NCBI GenBank assembly: GCA_002841625.1 | Contig: PHAG01000004.1 | Coordinates: 124,001-188,000 of the forward strand | Direction of reading: 5' to 3' | Length of the DNA stretch: 64,000 nt | Source of the DNA: Firmicutes bacterium HGW-Firmicutes-1 | GTDB taxonomy: Bacteria; Bacillota; Clostridia; Lachnospirales; Vallitaleaceae | Shown here: positions 38,071 through 49,524 of the stretch, one piece after another | Layout of the letters: every line of letters starts with the position of its first letter | How positions within the stretch are numbered: position 1 is the first letter of the stretch | Position numbers and translations under genes: made by a program | The notes under the pieces: generated by a model | Seen by the model: the letters and a program-made list of their open reading frames with translations, nothing else | The model's database searches: none | Told to the model about the DNA's origin: nothing

Positions 38071-38922
38071 TTACTTAAGCGCTTCTGCTCCACCAACAAT
38101 TTCTGAAAGTTCTTGTGTGATAGAAGCTTGACGCGCTCTATTGTATTGTAATGCCAATTTATCAATCATATCATTTGCGTTATTGGTTGCGGAATCCATG
38201 GCTGTCATTCTTGCGCCATGTTCACTTGCAACAGATTCCTTTAAAGCACCATAAATAATACTATAAATGTATTTAGGTATAATTTGATCAAGAACAGCCT
38301 CTGCCTCTGGTTCATAGTTCATAGGTTCTTCAGCTACTTCTTCTTCAAAATTTCCCGCTTCTAGTGGAAGCAATCTCATGACTTTTGCTTCTTGTGAAAT
38401 CGAAGAATTAAAACCAGTAAAAGCAATGTATACTTTATCTGTTTTATTCTCCTTATATAGATTTAATACCTCTTCACCAATGTCTCGAGCATCTACATAA
38501 GTAGGTACATCAACGGCATTGTGGTGCTCGGATAAAATATCATATCCTTTTTTCTTAAGAATATCGCATCCCTTTTTACCAGCAGCAATAATGATTACAT
38601 CTTGATTTTTCTTTTCTTTACCATAGATCAACTTGCAAACATTACCATTATACCCACCTGCTAATCCTCTATTGGAGGTAATCACAATATAGGTATGACG
38701 ATTGCCTTCTCGCTCAAGTAATAAGGGGTGTTTTACATTACCACTGGTCTTAATAATAGAAGAAATAGTGGCATAAATCTTTCTAAAAAACGGTCTTGTT
38801 TCTTCAGCTTTCACTTTCGCTTTTTGTAACTTAGCGGTAGAAACAAGCTTCATTGCTTTAGTGATTTGTCCTGTACTTTGTACACTCGTTTTTCTTCTTT
38901 TAATATCTCGCATGGAGGCCAT
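38071..38922 (-). CDS. atpG: F1Fo-ATP synthase gamma subunit
   Basis: The 283-residue rotor shaft. It shows the N-terminal coiled-coil helix with MRDIKRRKTSVQSTGQITKAM, the internal TSNRGLAGGYN motif, and the closing helix YNRARQASITQELSEIVGGAEAL that enters the alpha/beta hexamer. The ATG at 38922 follows AGAGGTG by about 8 bp. It lies between atpA and atpD in the usual order. Confidence 0.97.
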   Translation of the reverse strand: MASMRDIKRRKTSVQSTGQITKAMKLVSTAKLQKAKVKAEETRPFFRKIYATISSIIKTSGNVKHPLLLEREGNRHTYIVITSNRGLAGGYNGNVCKLIYGKEKKNQDVIIIAAGKKGCDILKKKGYDILSEHHNAVDVPTYVDARDIGEEVLNLYKENKTDKVYIAFTGFNSSISQEAKVMRLLPLEAGNFEEEVAEEPMNYEPEAEAVLDQIIPKYIYSIIYGALKESVASEHGARMTAMDSATNNANDMIDKLALQYNRARQASITQELSEIVGGAEALK

Positions 38923-38949
38923 TTTTTTACACCTCTTTATCTACATATT

Positions 38950-40500
<1,551 letters not shown>

Positions 40501-40538
40501 CTATTGCTAACTTTGATGTAATTTGAAAATAAATTTGT

Positions 40539-41078
40539 TTAAGTCTGTGCAAGTAGTTGTTTTGACATTGCACCGATCATACCTTTCACAGAATGGTTCA
40601 TAATTCTATCACCCATTCTAATGATTAAACCTCCAACAAGCGATTTATCTACCTTTTGGTTTAGGACGATTGTTTTTTTCGTTAAAGCTTCAAGCCTACC
40701 AATTAATTCTGTCTCTTGAACCTTTGATAAGAGAGTATATACCGTGACATCAACAATTACTACACCTTTATGTTCATTCACTTTAGAAAGAAAATCTTCA
40801 AAAATTTGCAGTAACATATTTTGTCTTTTTTTATGAATAGTTAAATCAATAAGACCTAGTAAATTATCAGAAATTTTATCCTTAAATATATCCTCAACCA
40901 CTTTTTTTCTGTCATTTAATGTGATTTTCGGATTACTAATGAGTTCTATTAATTCCTTCTCTTCTGATAATATCTTTTTCAAACAAACAACTTCTTGTTC
41001 CATTTCATCAATTTGATTGTTTTCTAAGGCAAGCTCAAATAAGGCAGTACCATATCGTTGTGCTACTAATTCAACCAT
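40539..41078 (-). CDS. atpH: F1Fo-ATP synthase delta subunit
   Basis: The 179-residue peripheral-stalk subunit (OSCP type). The N-terminal helical bundle starts VAQRYGTALFELALENN, and the C-terminal domain ends in DKSLVGGLIIRMGDRIMNHSVKG, the hallmark of the family. The start overlaps the end of atpF by 13 bp, so translation is probably coupled. Confidence 0.95.
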   Translation of the reverse strand: MVELVAQRYGTALFELALENNQIDEMEQEVVCLKKILSEEKELIELISNPKITLNDRKKVVEDIFKDKISDNLLGLIDLTIHKKRQNMLLQIFEDFLSKVNEHKGVVIVDVTVYTLLSKVQETELIGRLEALTKKTIVLNQKVDKSLVGGLIIRMGDRIMNHSVKGMIGAMSKQLLAQT

Positions 41079-41662
41079 GTGTTTTCACCCATTTCACTTA
41101 GTGCTTTTTCAAACAACTCATTTCTTGCTAGCTCCGTCATAGATGCTGCTACAAATTTGCTTGCCATCAAAGTTGCTACCTCTATGATTTCTTTTCTAAT
41201 ATCATCTCTTGCTTTTTCTTTCTCTCTTTCAATTGCTAGAGCTGCTCTTGCGTGAATTCTATCAGCCTCTTGTCTAGCTTCATGAAGTATTTTATTTTCT
41301 TGAGTAACGGCAGCTTGTCTTGCTTTGGTTATAATATCTGCTGCTTCTTTATTAATATCAGAAATTCTAAGCTCATATCCCTTTTTTAGGGCTAACGCTG
41401 TTTCCGTTTCTCTTTTAATTGTTTCATATTCATTTGCAATTGTTTCTTTTCTTTTTGCAAGAATCGTTTTAACTGGCTTAAAAAGCAGCTTTCCAAGGAC
41501 TGCAAAAAGCAAAAGACTTGTAATCATATGAATCCCTGTTTGAATAAGAAGTTGTTGATCAAATCCAAGGATTCTTGACATTTCTGAAACGTCAGGAGCT
41601 GTAGTTGTTAATAAGACATTACTTGCTAAAAAGTTTTCAACACTACTTAATAAAGCATTCAA
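41066..41662 (-). CDS. atpF: F1Fo-ATP synthase b subunit
   Basis: The ~198-residue peripheral-stalk subunit with one membrane helix (IHMITSLLLFAVLGKLLF) followed by the KPVKTILAKRKETI junction and a long charged coiled coil. I choose the TTG at 41662 because GGAGG lies 9 bp upstream. A start at 41704 would put that ribosome site inside the gene and add 14 unusual residues. About 35 residues precede the membrane helix, longer than in many b subunits. Confidence 0.92.
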   Translation of the reverse strand: MNALLSSVENFLASNVLLTTTAPDVSEMSRILGFDQQLLIQTGIHMITSLLLFAVLGKLLFKPVKTILAKRKETIANEYETIKRETETALALKKGYELRISDINKEAADIITKARQAAVTQENKILHEARQEADRIHARAALAIEREKEKARDDIRKEIIEVATLMASKFVAASMTELARNELFEKALSEMGENTWLN

Positions 41663-41721
41663 AATTACTTTCCTCCTTTCATAAAAGTGTAACAGGGTAG
41701 GCACCCTTACTTACACATTTA

Positions 41722-42015
<294 letters not shown>

Positions 42016-42037
42016 TTAAATTTTAAATAAATTAGTA

Positions 42038-42607
<570 letters not shown>

Positions 42608-42617
42608 CTACTATTAT

Positions 42618-43349
42618 CTATTCCATAGCACCTGAAACGAAAGTCATACTCAGCATAATAAAAATAAATGATTGTAATACCCCTGCAAAAACATCAAAGT
42701 AACCATGAAGCGCAACCGGTATCCCTAACAATGCAAACCATGGTAAATTCCAATAAAGACCCATAATAATGGTGCCTCCCAGGATATTACCAAATAAACG
42801 GAAGCTTAATGAAACAGGATTCGCAAGTTCTCCAATAATGTTCAATGGCGTTAGCAAGAATATGGGTTCTGTCAAACCTTTCAACCAATTTTTTATACCT
42901 TTACTTTTAATACCGAAGCCTTGTGTCATAAAAAACGTCATAAGTGCTAAGGCTAAAGTCACAGCAATATCCGCTGTTGGTGGTCTCATAAAAGTAAATG
43001 GTAGCTGTTTGTCTAACGGTGTACTCGCTACAATATTTGGACCTATAAATAATCCGGAAAGATTAAAAAATAGAATGTAAATAAACATAGCACCATAGAA
43101 TGATGAAAATTTCGGACCATACTTACCCATGGTTGATGAGGTAAATGAACCAAAGCCTTCAACGAAAAACTCTACAACATTCTGTACACCTGATGGGACT
43201 TTCTGTGGATTTCTAATAGCCATTCTTATCAATAAGGCACCTATAATTATGAAACTACAGATAAACCAAGAATTAACCATTGACTCTGTAATCCATATCT
43301 CAATACCAAAGATGTGAATGACCTTGGCAACATGAATATTAAAATCCAT
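42618..43349 (-). CDS. atpB: F1Fo-ATP synthase a subunit
   Basis: The 243-residue stator channel protein with five to six membrane helices. The essential Arg lies in ELANPVSLSFRLFGNILGG, and the last helix carries FAGVLQSFIFIMLSMTF. The ATG at 43349 is chosen for its GGAGGTGG site; an upstream in-frame start would add 7 residues. A 260-bp non-coding stretch separates it from atpI. Confidence 0.95.
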   Translation of the reverse strand: MDFNIHVAKVIHIFGIEIWITESMVNSWFICSFIIIGALLIRMAIRNPQKVPSGVQNVVEFFVEGFGSFTSSTMGKYGPKFSSFYGAMFIYILFFNLSGLFIGPNIVASTPLDKQLPFTFMRPPTADIAVTLALALMTFFMTQGFGIKSKGIKNWLKGLTEPIFLLTPLNIIGELANPVSLSFRLFGNILGGTIIMGLYWNLPWFALLGIPVALHGYFDVFAGVLQSFIFIMLSMTFVSGAME

Positions 43350-43392
43350 TACTTTCCACCTCCTTTGCATAAAAAATAGAATATATATAAAA

Positions 43393-43490
43393 AGTTACAT
43401 AATCCCATTATGCCAATTCTCAAAAACATTTTTGAATAGCTTTAAAAATGCATCCCTCGAATAAAGTACCTTTTAATGAATTATGTAACT
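43393..43490. other. Inverted repeat in the atpI-atpB leader gap
   Basis: AGTTACATAAT (43393-43403) and ATTATGTAACT (43480-43490) are exact complements 76 bp apart, in the 260-bp gap before atpB. The transcript could fold there and set the atpI to atpB ratio. A small GGAGC-type hairpin follows at about 43528-43542. No gene is visible in the gap. Confidence 0.4.
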
Positions 43491-43609
43491 CTAAACCTTC
43501 TCCAGTTAGGTCAAAGCTTATTATATAGGAGCCTCGCTCCTTTATGTAAGAAAAACACTGTGATTAATTTAAATCCTTGTCATATATCCGCAGCTTTTCC
43601 ATTTATTTA

Positions 43610-44044
43610 TTAAAAATCACTATTTTCTTCTTCGTCGTCTTCCCATACTAGAAATTCAACGGAACCATCCTTTGGCGTTGGCTTTTCTTTGTAGCCTTGC
43701 CAATAGGCAGCTGCTTTCATTGACAATAGTCCAATAACAACCCCCACAATATGAATAGTAGGTTCTAATGCACCAATAATAATTACCAAAAGTGTAAGTA
43801 CATATCTAATTGTATAATGTAGCGTAGCATAACTTTCTGCAGCCTTTCTTTTTTTAACTGTGGCTTTTTGAAAAGTTGTTTGCATTAATTGAATTTTTAA
43901 TATTGTAAATATTCCACCTAACGCTAGACCTTTTCCATACGCCATCACATCATTTACTAGAAATAATCCTATCAAAAATGATATGCCAATTATGATAACT
44001 ACTTTTATGGCCAGAGCAATAACAAGCGAGTGTTTTGAATTCAT
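43610..44044 (-). CDS. atpI: AtpI-like assembly protein of the ATP synthase
   Basis: A 144-residue protein with four membrane helices (about residues 8-28, 33-50, 75-92 and 97-115). The pattern fits the ATP synthase I family, which in other bacteria helps assemble c rings and may supply Mg2+ or Ca2+. It overlaps the start of the reading frame before it by 4 bp and lies at the head of the operon, the normal place for atpI. The acidic tail (WEDDEEENSDF) is unusual. Confidence 0.85.
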   Translation of the reverse strand: MNSKHSLVIALAIKVVIIIGISFLIGLFLVNDVMAYGKGLALGGIFTILKIQLMQTTFQKATVKKRKAAESYATLHYTIRYVLTLLVIIIGALEPTIHIVGVVIGLLSMKAAAYWQGYKEKPTPKDGSVEFLVWEDDEEENSDF

Positions 44045-44277
44045 TTTTTAGGAGCCTTCTTTCCACTTGGATTCTTCTTTACGCTTAGTACGTATAAATT
44101 TCTAAATGCAGCCATTACACCTAAAATTGTAAAGACAATTAAAAAAATAATATTGGTTCCAAGCAGTCCATCTAAATAACTTCCCAGTAGTATACAGCCT
44201 ATAATAGGAATTGCCATAAGGAATCCTACTTGGGATAATAGCGATAAATTCTTCAATGCACTATAATCTAATTTCAT
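44041..44277 (-). CDS. atpZ: AtpZ-like small membrane protein at operon head
   Basis: A ~78-residue protein with two membrane helices (VGFLMAIPIIGCILLGSYLD, FLIVFTILGVMAAF) and a basic C-terminus (KKNPSGKKAPKK). It fits the AtpZ/putative F0F1-ATPase subunit family. The family is often found with atpI and is thought to help ring assembly or ion uptake. I choose the ATG at 44277 with GGAAGG upstream. It is the first gene after the operon promoter and overlaps atpI by 4 bp. Confidence 0.82.
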   Translation of the reverse strand: MKLDYSALKNLSLLSQVGFLMAIPIIGCILLGSYLDGLLGTNIIFLIVFTILGVMAAFRNLYVLSVKKNPSGKKAPKK

Positions 44278-44304
44278 AATAAACACTACCTTCCACAATA
44301 TAAC

Positions 44305-44333
44305 ATTATACCTATAAATGATTTATATGTCCA
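44305..44333 (-). promoter_or_regulatory. SigmaA-type promoter of the ATP synthase operon
   Basis: On the minus strand TGGACA (44333-44328) and TATAAT (44310-44305) are 17 bp apart and lie ~28 bp before the atpZ start. Confidence 0.75.
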
Positions 44334-44386
44334 TTCTTTTTTCGCAAATTAAGATAATTTTTTCACAATATTTTTTAAGGTTCAAA

Positions 44387-45499
44387 TTATATTGTTTTTA
44401 ATATAGCTTTTACTATTCTTTCAGCCGCATGACCATCTCCGTATGGGTTGGTTGCAGTTGACATTTTCTCATACTCTTCTATATTCGTAAGGAGTTCATG
44501 GGTCATTTGGTAAATTGTGTCTTCCTCAGTACCTGCTAATTTCAATGTTCCCGCAACAACTCCTTCAGGTCTTTCCGTAACATTTCTAAGAACCAAGACA
44601 GGCTTACCCATCGATGGCACTTCTTCTTGTAAACCTCCAGAATCTGTTAGCACTAAATAGGAACGATTGAGTAGGTTATGCATATCCTTCAGCTCTAGTG
44701 GTTCTAAAAGATGGACATTCTTAAGGCCACCTAATATTTCATATGCTGTATTTTTAACTGCAGGATTGAGATGAACTGCATATACAATTTCTACATCTGA
44801 AAAGTTTAGCGCTATTTGCTTAACTGCATTGCAAATATTGATCAGTGGTTGTCCAAGATTTTCTCTTCTATGAGCTGTTAGTGTTATAACACGTTTCTTC
44901 TTATAGTCAATTGTATTTAAAAGATCTACAGAAAACATATATTCATCAGAAATAGTTGAACTAAGTGCATCTATAACGGTGTTGCCTGTGACATAAATAT
45001 AACTATCTTCCACGCCCTCTTTAAGCAAATGCTCTCTAGCCGTTTGCGTAGGTGCAAAATGCAAATCAGTTATTGCCCCTGTAAGCTTGCGATTCATCTC
45101 TTCTGGGAATGGCTCGTACTTATTATAGGTCCTAAGACCCGCTTCTACATGTCCTACCTTAACCTGCTGATAAAAAGCTGCTAATGCTCCAGCAAAGGTT
45201 GTTGTTGTATCTCCATGTACTAAAACGATATCAGGCTTGGCTTCTATAATGACAGCTTCGAGACCTTCTAAAGCTCTTGTAGTAATTTGAGTTAAAGTTT
45301 GACCCGCTTTCATAATATCTAAGTCATAATCTGGCTTTATGTCAAAAACTTCTAAAACCTGATCTAACATCTGTCTATGTTGCGCTGTAACACATACAAT
45401 ACTTTCCATGCCTTCTGTTCTTTCGATAGCTTTTACGACTGGGCCCATCTTTATCGCCTCAGGTCTTGTTCCAAAAACACTCATTACTCGAATTGCCAT
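44387..45499 (-). CDS. wecB: UDP-N-acetylglucosamine 2-epimerase (non-hydrolysing)
   Basis: A 370-residue cytoplasmic enzyme that interconverts UDP-GlcNAc and UDP-ManNAc for wall polymers or teichoic-acid linkage units. Family motifs: FGTRPEAIKMGPV, HGDTTTTFAGALAA, HVEAGLRT, EEMNRKLTGAITDLHFAPT and LTDSGGLQEE. The size is normal; in Firmicutes the gene is also called mnaA. GGAAGG lies upstream of the ATG. The tagO-like gene on the same strand, beyond the ACT gene, uses the related lipid-linked pathway, so the two probably act together. Confidence 0.95.
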   Translation of the reverse strand: MAIRVMSVFGTRPEAIKMGPVVKAIERTEGMESIVCVTAQHRQMLDQVLEVFDIKPDYDLDIMKAGQTLTQITTRALEGLEAVIIEAKPDIVLVHGDTTTTFAGALAAFYQQVKVGHVEAGLRTYNKYEPFPEEMNRKLTGAITDLHFAPTQTAREHLLKEGVEDSYIYVTGNTVIDALSSTISDEYMFSVDLLNTIDYKKKRVITLTAHRRENLGQPLINICNAVKQIALNFSDVEIVYAVHLNPAVKNTAYEILGGLKNVHLLEPLELKDMHNLLNRSYLVLTDSGGLQEEVPSMGKPVLVLRNVTERPEGVVAGTLKLAGTEEDTIYQMTHELLTNIEEYEKMSTATNPYGDGHAAERIVKAILKTI

Positions 45500-45584
45500 A
45501 TCATATCTTTCCTTCCTATGTAATGTTTTTATTATATCCTTTTATTTCATTATCAACAATTATTTTCGTGTTGTGCAATACCAT

Positions 45585-45614
45585 TTGCTTTCATAAAATC
45601 TCATATGTTATAAT
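45585..45614 (+). promoter_or_regulatory. SigmaA-type promoter for the ACT-domain gene
   Basis: TTGCTT (45585-45590) and TATAAT (45609-45614), 18 bp apart, about 42 bp before the ATG. AGGAGGTG forms the ribosome site. Confidence 0.6.
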
Positions 45615-45655
45615 ATAAATACCACACATTTGTTCATACTCTAGGAGGTGTTTTA

Positions 45656-46123
45656 ATGAGCATACCGGTTACCCGTATGAGTTTAACAGAAAATGTAACA
45701 CTCATTACTTTAATAGCAATCCCCACTTCTCAGAGAGTCTTATCGAGCATTTTTTTATCCCTCTCAAAGAAAGAGATTAATGTTGATATGATTAGTCAAA
45801 CTTCTCCATTAAAGGGCACAATCAATTTATCTTTTACAATACCTGATTCAGACCTTTTTGCTGCAATACAAGCTCTTAAAGAATTTAAAAGCAGCATTCC
45901 TTCTCTTAGAATTGAAGTTAATTCTAATAATACTAAAATATCACTTTTTGGTGAGGGAATGAGAACAACACCAGGTACTGCAGCGAGAACCATGCAGTTG
46001 CTATGTGAGAACAGTATAGATATTGTAATGATAACAACTTCTGAGGTTGATATATCCTATCTAATTTATGCTTCTGATCAAGATATCGCTACAAAATTAT
46101 TTAGAGAACTAATAAAAGAATAA
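45656..46123 (+). CDS. Stand-alone ACT-domain protein resembling the aspartokinase beta (regulatory) part
   Basis: A 155-residue protein with two ACT domains (about residues 15-80 and 90-155). The second carries GEGMRTTPGTAARTM and IDIVMITTSEVDISYLI, which match the C-terminal regulatory half of LysC-type aspartate kinases. There is no kinase domain, and a separate promoter and strong ribosome site show it is an intended small gene. In Bacillus the LysC beta subunit arises from an internal start in lysC. Here a similar piece is free-standing. It may bind amino acids and regulate another enzyme; the target is unknown. Confidence 0.8.
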   Translation: MSIPVTRMSLTENVTLITLIAIPTSQRVLSSIFLSLSKKEINVDMISQTSPLKGTINLSFTIPDSDLFAAIQALKEFKSSIPSLRIEVNSNNTKISLFGEGMRTTPGTAARTMQLLCENSIDIVMITTSEVDISYLIYASDQDIATKLFRELIKE

Positions 46124-46129
46124 TGAACC

Positions 46130-46226
46130 ATAGAACAAATCGCTTGTCAGCGCGTTACATAATAATTTATGATATCTAACGCTTTGTTCTATGCTTCGTG
46201 GAAAGTAGAACTTTCCTACTGGATAA
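46130..46226 (+). repeat. 97-bp structured dispersed repeat, copy 2
   Basis: Same orientation as copy 1 at 3754, with only about six differences. The stem ATAGAACAAATCG / CGCTTTGTTCTAT and the small hairpin GGAAAG-TAGAA-CTTTCC are kept, and the differences in the small hairpin lie in its loop. It begins 7 bp after the ACT gene stop and lies before a plus-strand terminator, so it can be part of the ACT transcript. Confidence 0.8.
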
Positions 46227-46280
46227 AATCAATAAAAGGTACTTATAAATCAATAATCTTAATATACCTTCATACCACTA

Positions 46281-46310
46281 ACAAGAACACGTTATTCAAC
46301 GTGTTCTTGT
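46281..46310 (+). terminator. Plus-strand terminator overlapping the end of the tagO-like gene
   Basis: A 13-bp perfect stem (ACAAGAACACGTT / AACGTGTTCTTGT) with a 4-base loop, then TTTATTTAATAATTTTTT on the plus strand. It ends the ACT/repeat transcript. The tagO stop codon (46294-46292) lies at the stem-loop boundary, so the stem encodes its last residues on the other strand. Confidence 0.8.
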
Positions 46311-47377
46311 TTATTTAATAATTTTTTCTTTTCTCTTTTTGATATCATCAAATCTGTAACCCATACAACACCCATTAACAAAATAATAACTAGGGCAAAT
46401 ATAGTGTCATTCATTGCAACCAATATACCAGCAATACCAAACCCTCCACTAATACCATAAAGGGTAAGAACTGCCTTTTTATGACTATATCCCTTATCAA
46501 CCAAACGATGGTGTAAGTGTCCTCTATCCGCCTTCATAACCGGCTGCCTTTTAATGATTCTTCTAAGTATTGCAAAAGAGGTATCAAAAATTGGTAATCC
46601 AAGCACAACAATCGCAATCACTAAGGTAATAGCGGTATAGCTTTTTATGAATCCTTTCACTGATATGACTGCTAAGGTAAATCCCAGAAAAGTTGAACCA
46701 GTATCCCCCATAAAGATTTTTGCTGGATTAAAATTATGTGGCAAAAATCCCATACAAGAGCCTGCAAGTGCTGCAGTAAGAAGAACAACCATTGGCTCCT
46801 TGTAAATAATTGATATGAACATTAGACAGAGCGCAGCAATTGAAGAAACTCCAGTCGCTAAGCCATCTAATCCATCAATTAAGTTAACAGCATTTGTTAA
46901 TCCAATGATCCAAACTACTGTAACAATCTTACTCATAGGTCCAAGCATCAACACGCCACCTGCTGCCCACGGCCAAGTGACTAACTCAATAGTCGTCCCT
47001 GAAAACACAACAATAAGCGCGGCTAACATTTGAAAGAATAACTTTACTCTTGCATTTAAGTCATAGATATCATCTAATAAACCAACTACCGTTATAAGAA
47101 TACTTCCAATAATTAGTCCTATGTAATGTTCGATCCGAAAACTCTTCATGGTAGGTGCTAATGCCAAAACCGTTATTGCAAATCCAAGTACGATCGCACT
47201 TCCTCCAGCTAGTGGCATAGGTGCTTTATGCATACTTCTAGCATTAGGTACCGCCACCGCGCCTACCTTAAATGCAAACTTCTTACTTAATGGTGTCATT
47301 AAAAGTGTAATTACAAATGCCATAGCAAAACCAACAATATATATCAAATTACTATTAATACCTGCTAACAAATCCAT
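46292..47377 (-). CDS. tagO: Undecaprenyl-phosphate GlcNAc-1-phosphate transferase (TagO/WecA/MraY family)
   Basis: A 361-residue enzyme with about eleven membrane helices. It transfers GlcNAc-1-P from UDP-GlcNAc to undecaprenyl phosphate, the first step of wall teichoic acid or similar polymers. Key motifs are GLLDDIYDLNARVKLFFQ, VNLIDGLDGLATG, MGDTGSTFLGF and the His-rich DRGHLHHRLVDKGYSHK that is typical of the WecA/TagO side of the family. GGGAG precedes the ATG. It lies at the downstream end of the ywlC to comEB gene row. Its last codons overlap the terminator of the convergent ACT gene. Confidence 0.92.
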   Translation of the reverse strand: MDLLAGINSNLIYIVGFAMAFVITLLMTPLSKKFAFKVGAVAVPNARSMHKAPMPLAGGSAIVLGFAITVLALAPTMKSFRIEHYIGLIIGSILITVVGLLDDIYDLNARVKLFFQMLAALIVVFSGTTIELVTWPWAAGGVLMLGPMSKIVTVVWIIGLTNAVNLIDGLDGLATGVSSIAALCLMFISIIYKEPMVVLLTAALAGSCMGFLPHNFNPAKIFMGDTGSTFLGFTLAVISVKGFIKSYTAITLVIAIVVLGLPIFDTSFAILRRIIKRQPVMKADRGHLHHRLVDKGYSHKKAVLTLYGISGGFGIAGILVAMNDTIFALVIILLMGVVWVTDLMISKREKKKLLNKQEHVE

Positions 47378-47501
47378 GTCTTCATCTCCCGTAAAGGAAT
47401 TTTATCGCTTAGTCTTTTCTAGTCTTTTCTAATTTATAGCATATGTGTATCTTGCTGTAATAACCATGTATATTTTATATTTATATGTAACAATTGTCAA
47501 C

Positions 47502-47948
47502 TTAATTTTTTTCCCATCTAACCACTTCTATACTTGCTTCTGATAGAAGCTGTAAGGACAATTCATCTGGGTAATCGCCTTTATACACAACTCTCTTTAT
47601 CCCTGAATTAATAATGAGCTTCGAGCAAATAGCGCAAGGTTGAGCCGTAACATATATGGTGCCTCCATTGATTGAAACACCATACATGGCTGCTTGAACT
47701 ATAGCATTTTGTTCGGCATGTGAAGCCCTGCATAGTTCATGCCTTTCGCCAGAAGGTATGTTTAATTCCTGTCTAATACATCCAATCTCAGAACAATGGA
47801 CACAACCAGCCGGAGCACCATTGTAGCCAGTAGTTAAAATTCGTTTGTCTTTCACTATCATGGCGCCTACCTCTCTTCTCATACAAGTCGATCGTTCTTT
47901 AATCAACTCAACGATATTCATAAAGTATTCATCCCATGTTGGTCTCAT
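47502..47948 (-). CDS. comEB: Deoxycytidylate (dCMP) deaminase
   Basis: A ~148-residue zinc enzyme that converts dCMP to dUMP for thymidylate synthesis. The zinc ligands and catalytic Glu are in [11 protein letters not shown] and [13 protein letters not shown]. An extra Cys/His cluster ([12 protein letters not shown]) is typical of the ComEB family. I favour the second ATG at 47948, which leaves 7 bp after AAGGAG; the first, at 47954, is too close to it. It is 9-15 bp from upp. Confidence 0.93.
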   Translation of the reverse strand: MRPTWDEYFMNIVELIKERSTCMRREVGAMIVKDKRILTTGYNGAPAGCVHCSEIGCIRQELNIPSGERHELCRASHAEQNAIVQAAMYGVSINGGTIYVTAQPCAICSKLIINSGIKRVVYKGDYPDELSLQLLSEASIEVVRWEKN

Positions 47949-47963
47949 GTCCATTCTCCTTCC

Positions 47964-48617
<654 letters not shown>

Positions 48618-48630
48618 CTAATTTATGATT

Positions 48631-49059
48631 TTATTCTTCGATTTGCTGAATTCGTTTGATATGTCTTTCTTCATTTGAGAAGTCTGTAGCAAGAAAGGTT
48701 TCGACAATCTTCTTTGCTACCTCAACCCCAATTACTCTTCCACCTAGACACAATACATTCGTATCGTTGTGCTCTCGCGTCACACTGGCAGTATAACAAT
48801 CGCTACATAAAGCAGCTCTTATTCCCTTGATCTTATTGGCAGCAATGGAAATACCTATTCCAGTACCACAAATTAATATTCCTTTATTGCTTTCATTGCT
48901 TAATACAGATTCGCATACACGTTTCGCATATACAGGATAATCTACGGAATCCTTTGAATGACATCCAAAATCTATAAATTCAATATTCTGATCTTTTAGC
49001 ATTTTAATAATCTCTAGCTTTAATTCAAATCCGCCATGATCGCAACCTATAGCTATCAT
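48631..49059 (-). CDS. rpiB: Ribose-5-phosphate isomerase B
   Basis: A 142-residue isomerase of the pentose phosphate pathway (ribose-5-P to ribulose-5-P). Typical motifs are IGCDHGGFELK at the N-terminus, the active-site Cys in LICGTGIGISIAANK, and TASVTREHNDTNVLCLGGR. Its start overlaps the ywlE stop by 4 bp (ATGA), with AGGAGG in front, so the two are co-translated. Confidence 0.96.
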   Translation of the reverse strand: MIAIGCDHGGFELKLEIIKMLKDQNIEFIDFGCHSKDSVDYPVYAKRVCESVLSNESNKGILICGTGIGISIAANKIKGIRAALCSDCYTASVTREHNDTNVLCLGGRVIGVEVAKKIVETFLATDFSNEERHIKRIQQIEE

Positions 49060-49511
49060 TTGCTGTCCTCCTTTAGTTTGTCAATTATTTTATGAATAAT
49101 ACTACACAATTGCTCTGCACAGGCATAATATTCGTCTAATTGCATTCCATATGGATCAACGATATCTCCATATTCTCCAACATATTCCTTTATCCCAAAA
49201 ACACTGCCTTTTAAGCTTGGAAATTGCTGTAACAAATGAGTCTTATGCTTCAAAGTCATTGTTAAAATTACCACTTTCCCCTGTGCATCTATGATATCAA
49301 AGCTTTTGGCTATGTGCTCTTTTAAGTTTAAGTCGTATAATTCAAGTGCCTTTATTGCATTTTGATGAGCTGGTTCTGCCATAAACACGGAAATACCTCT
49401 AGATAAAAAAAATGCCTCGTAGCCTTTTTCTCCAGCTATTTTTTCTCCTAGTTTTTCTGCCATAGGACTTCTGCAAGTATTTCCTGTACATACAAAAATT
49501 ATTTTTTTCAT
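49056..49511 (-). CDS. ywlE: Low-molecular-weight protein-tyrosine/arginine phosphatase (YwlE type)
   Basis: A 151-residue phosphatase. The P-loop CTGNTCRSP (Cys8, Arg14) lies at the N-terminus, and the general acid Asp is in DIVDPYGM. A Thr directly before the loop's Cys-Arg pair (GNTCRS) is the feature used by YwlE-type enzymes to favour phosphoarginine, so arginine phosphatase activity is plausible. It is 13 bp after ywlC. Confidence 0.9.
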   Translation of the reverse strand: MKKIIFVCTGNTCRSPMAEKLGEKIAGEKGYEAFFLSRGISVFMAEPAHQNAIKALELYDLNLKEHIAKSFDIIDAQGKVVILTMTLKHKTHLLQQFPSLKGSVFGIKEYVGEYGDIVDPYGMQLDEYYACAEQLCSIIHKIIDKLKEDSK

Positions 49512-49524
49512 AAAATACCTTCTT

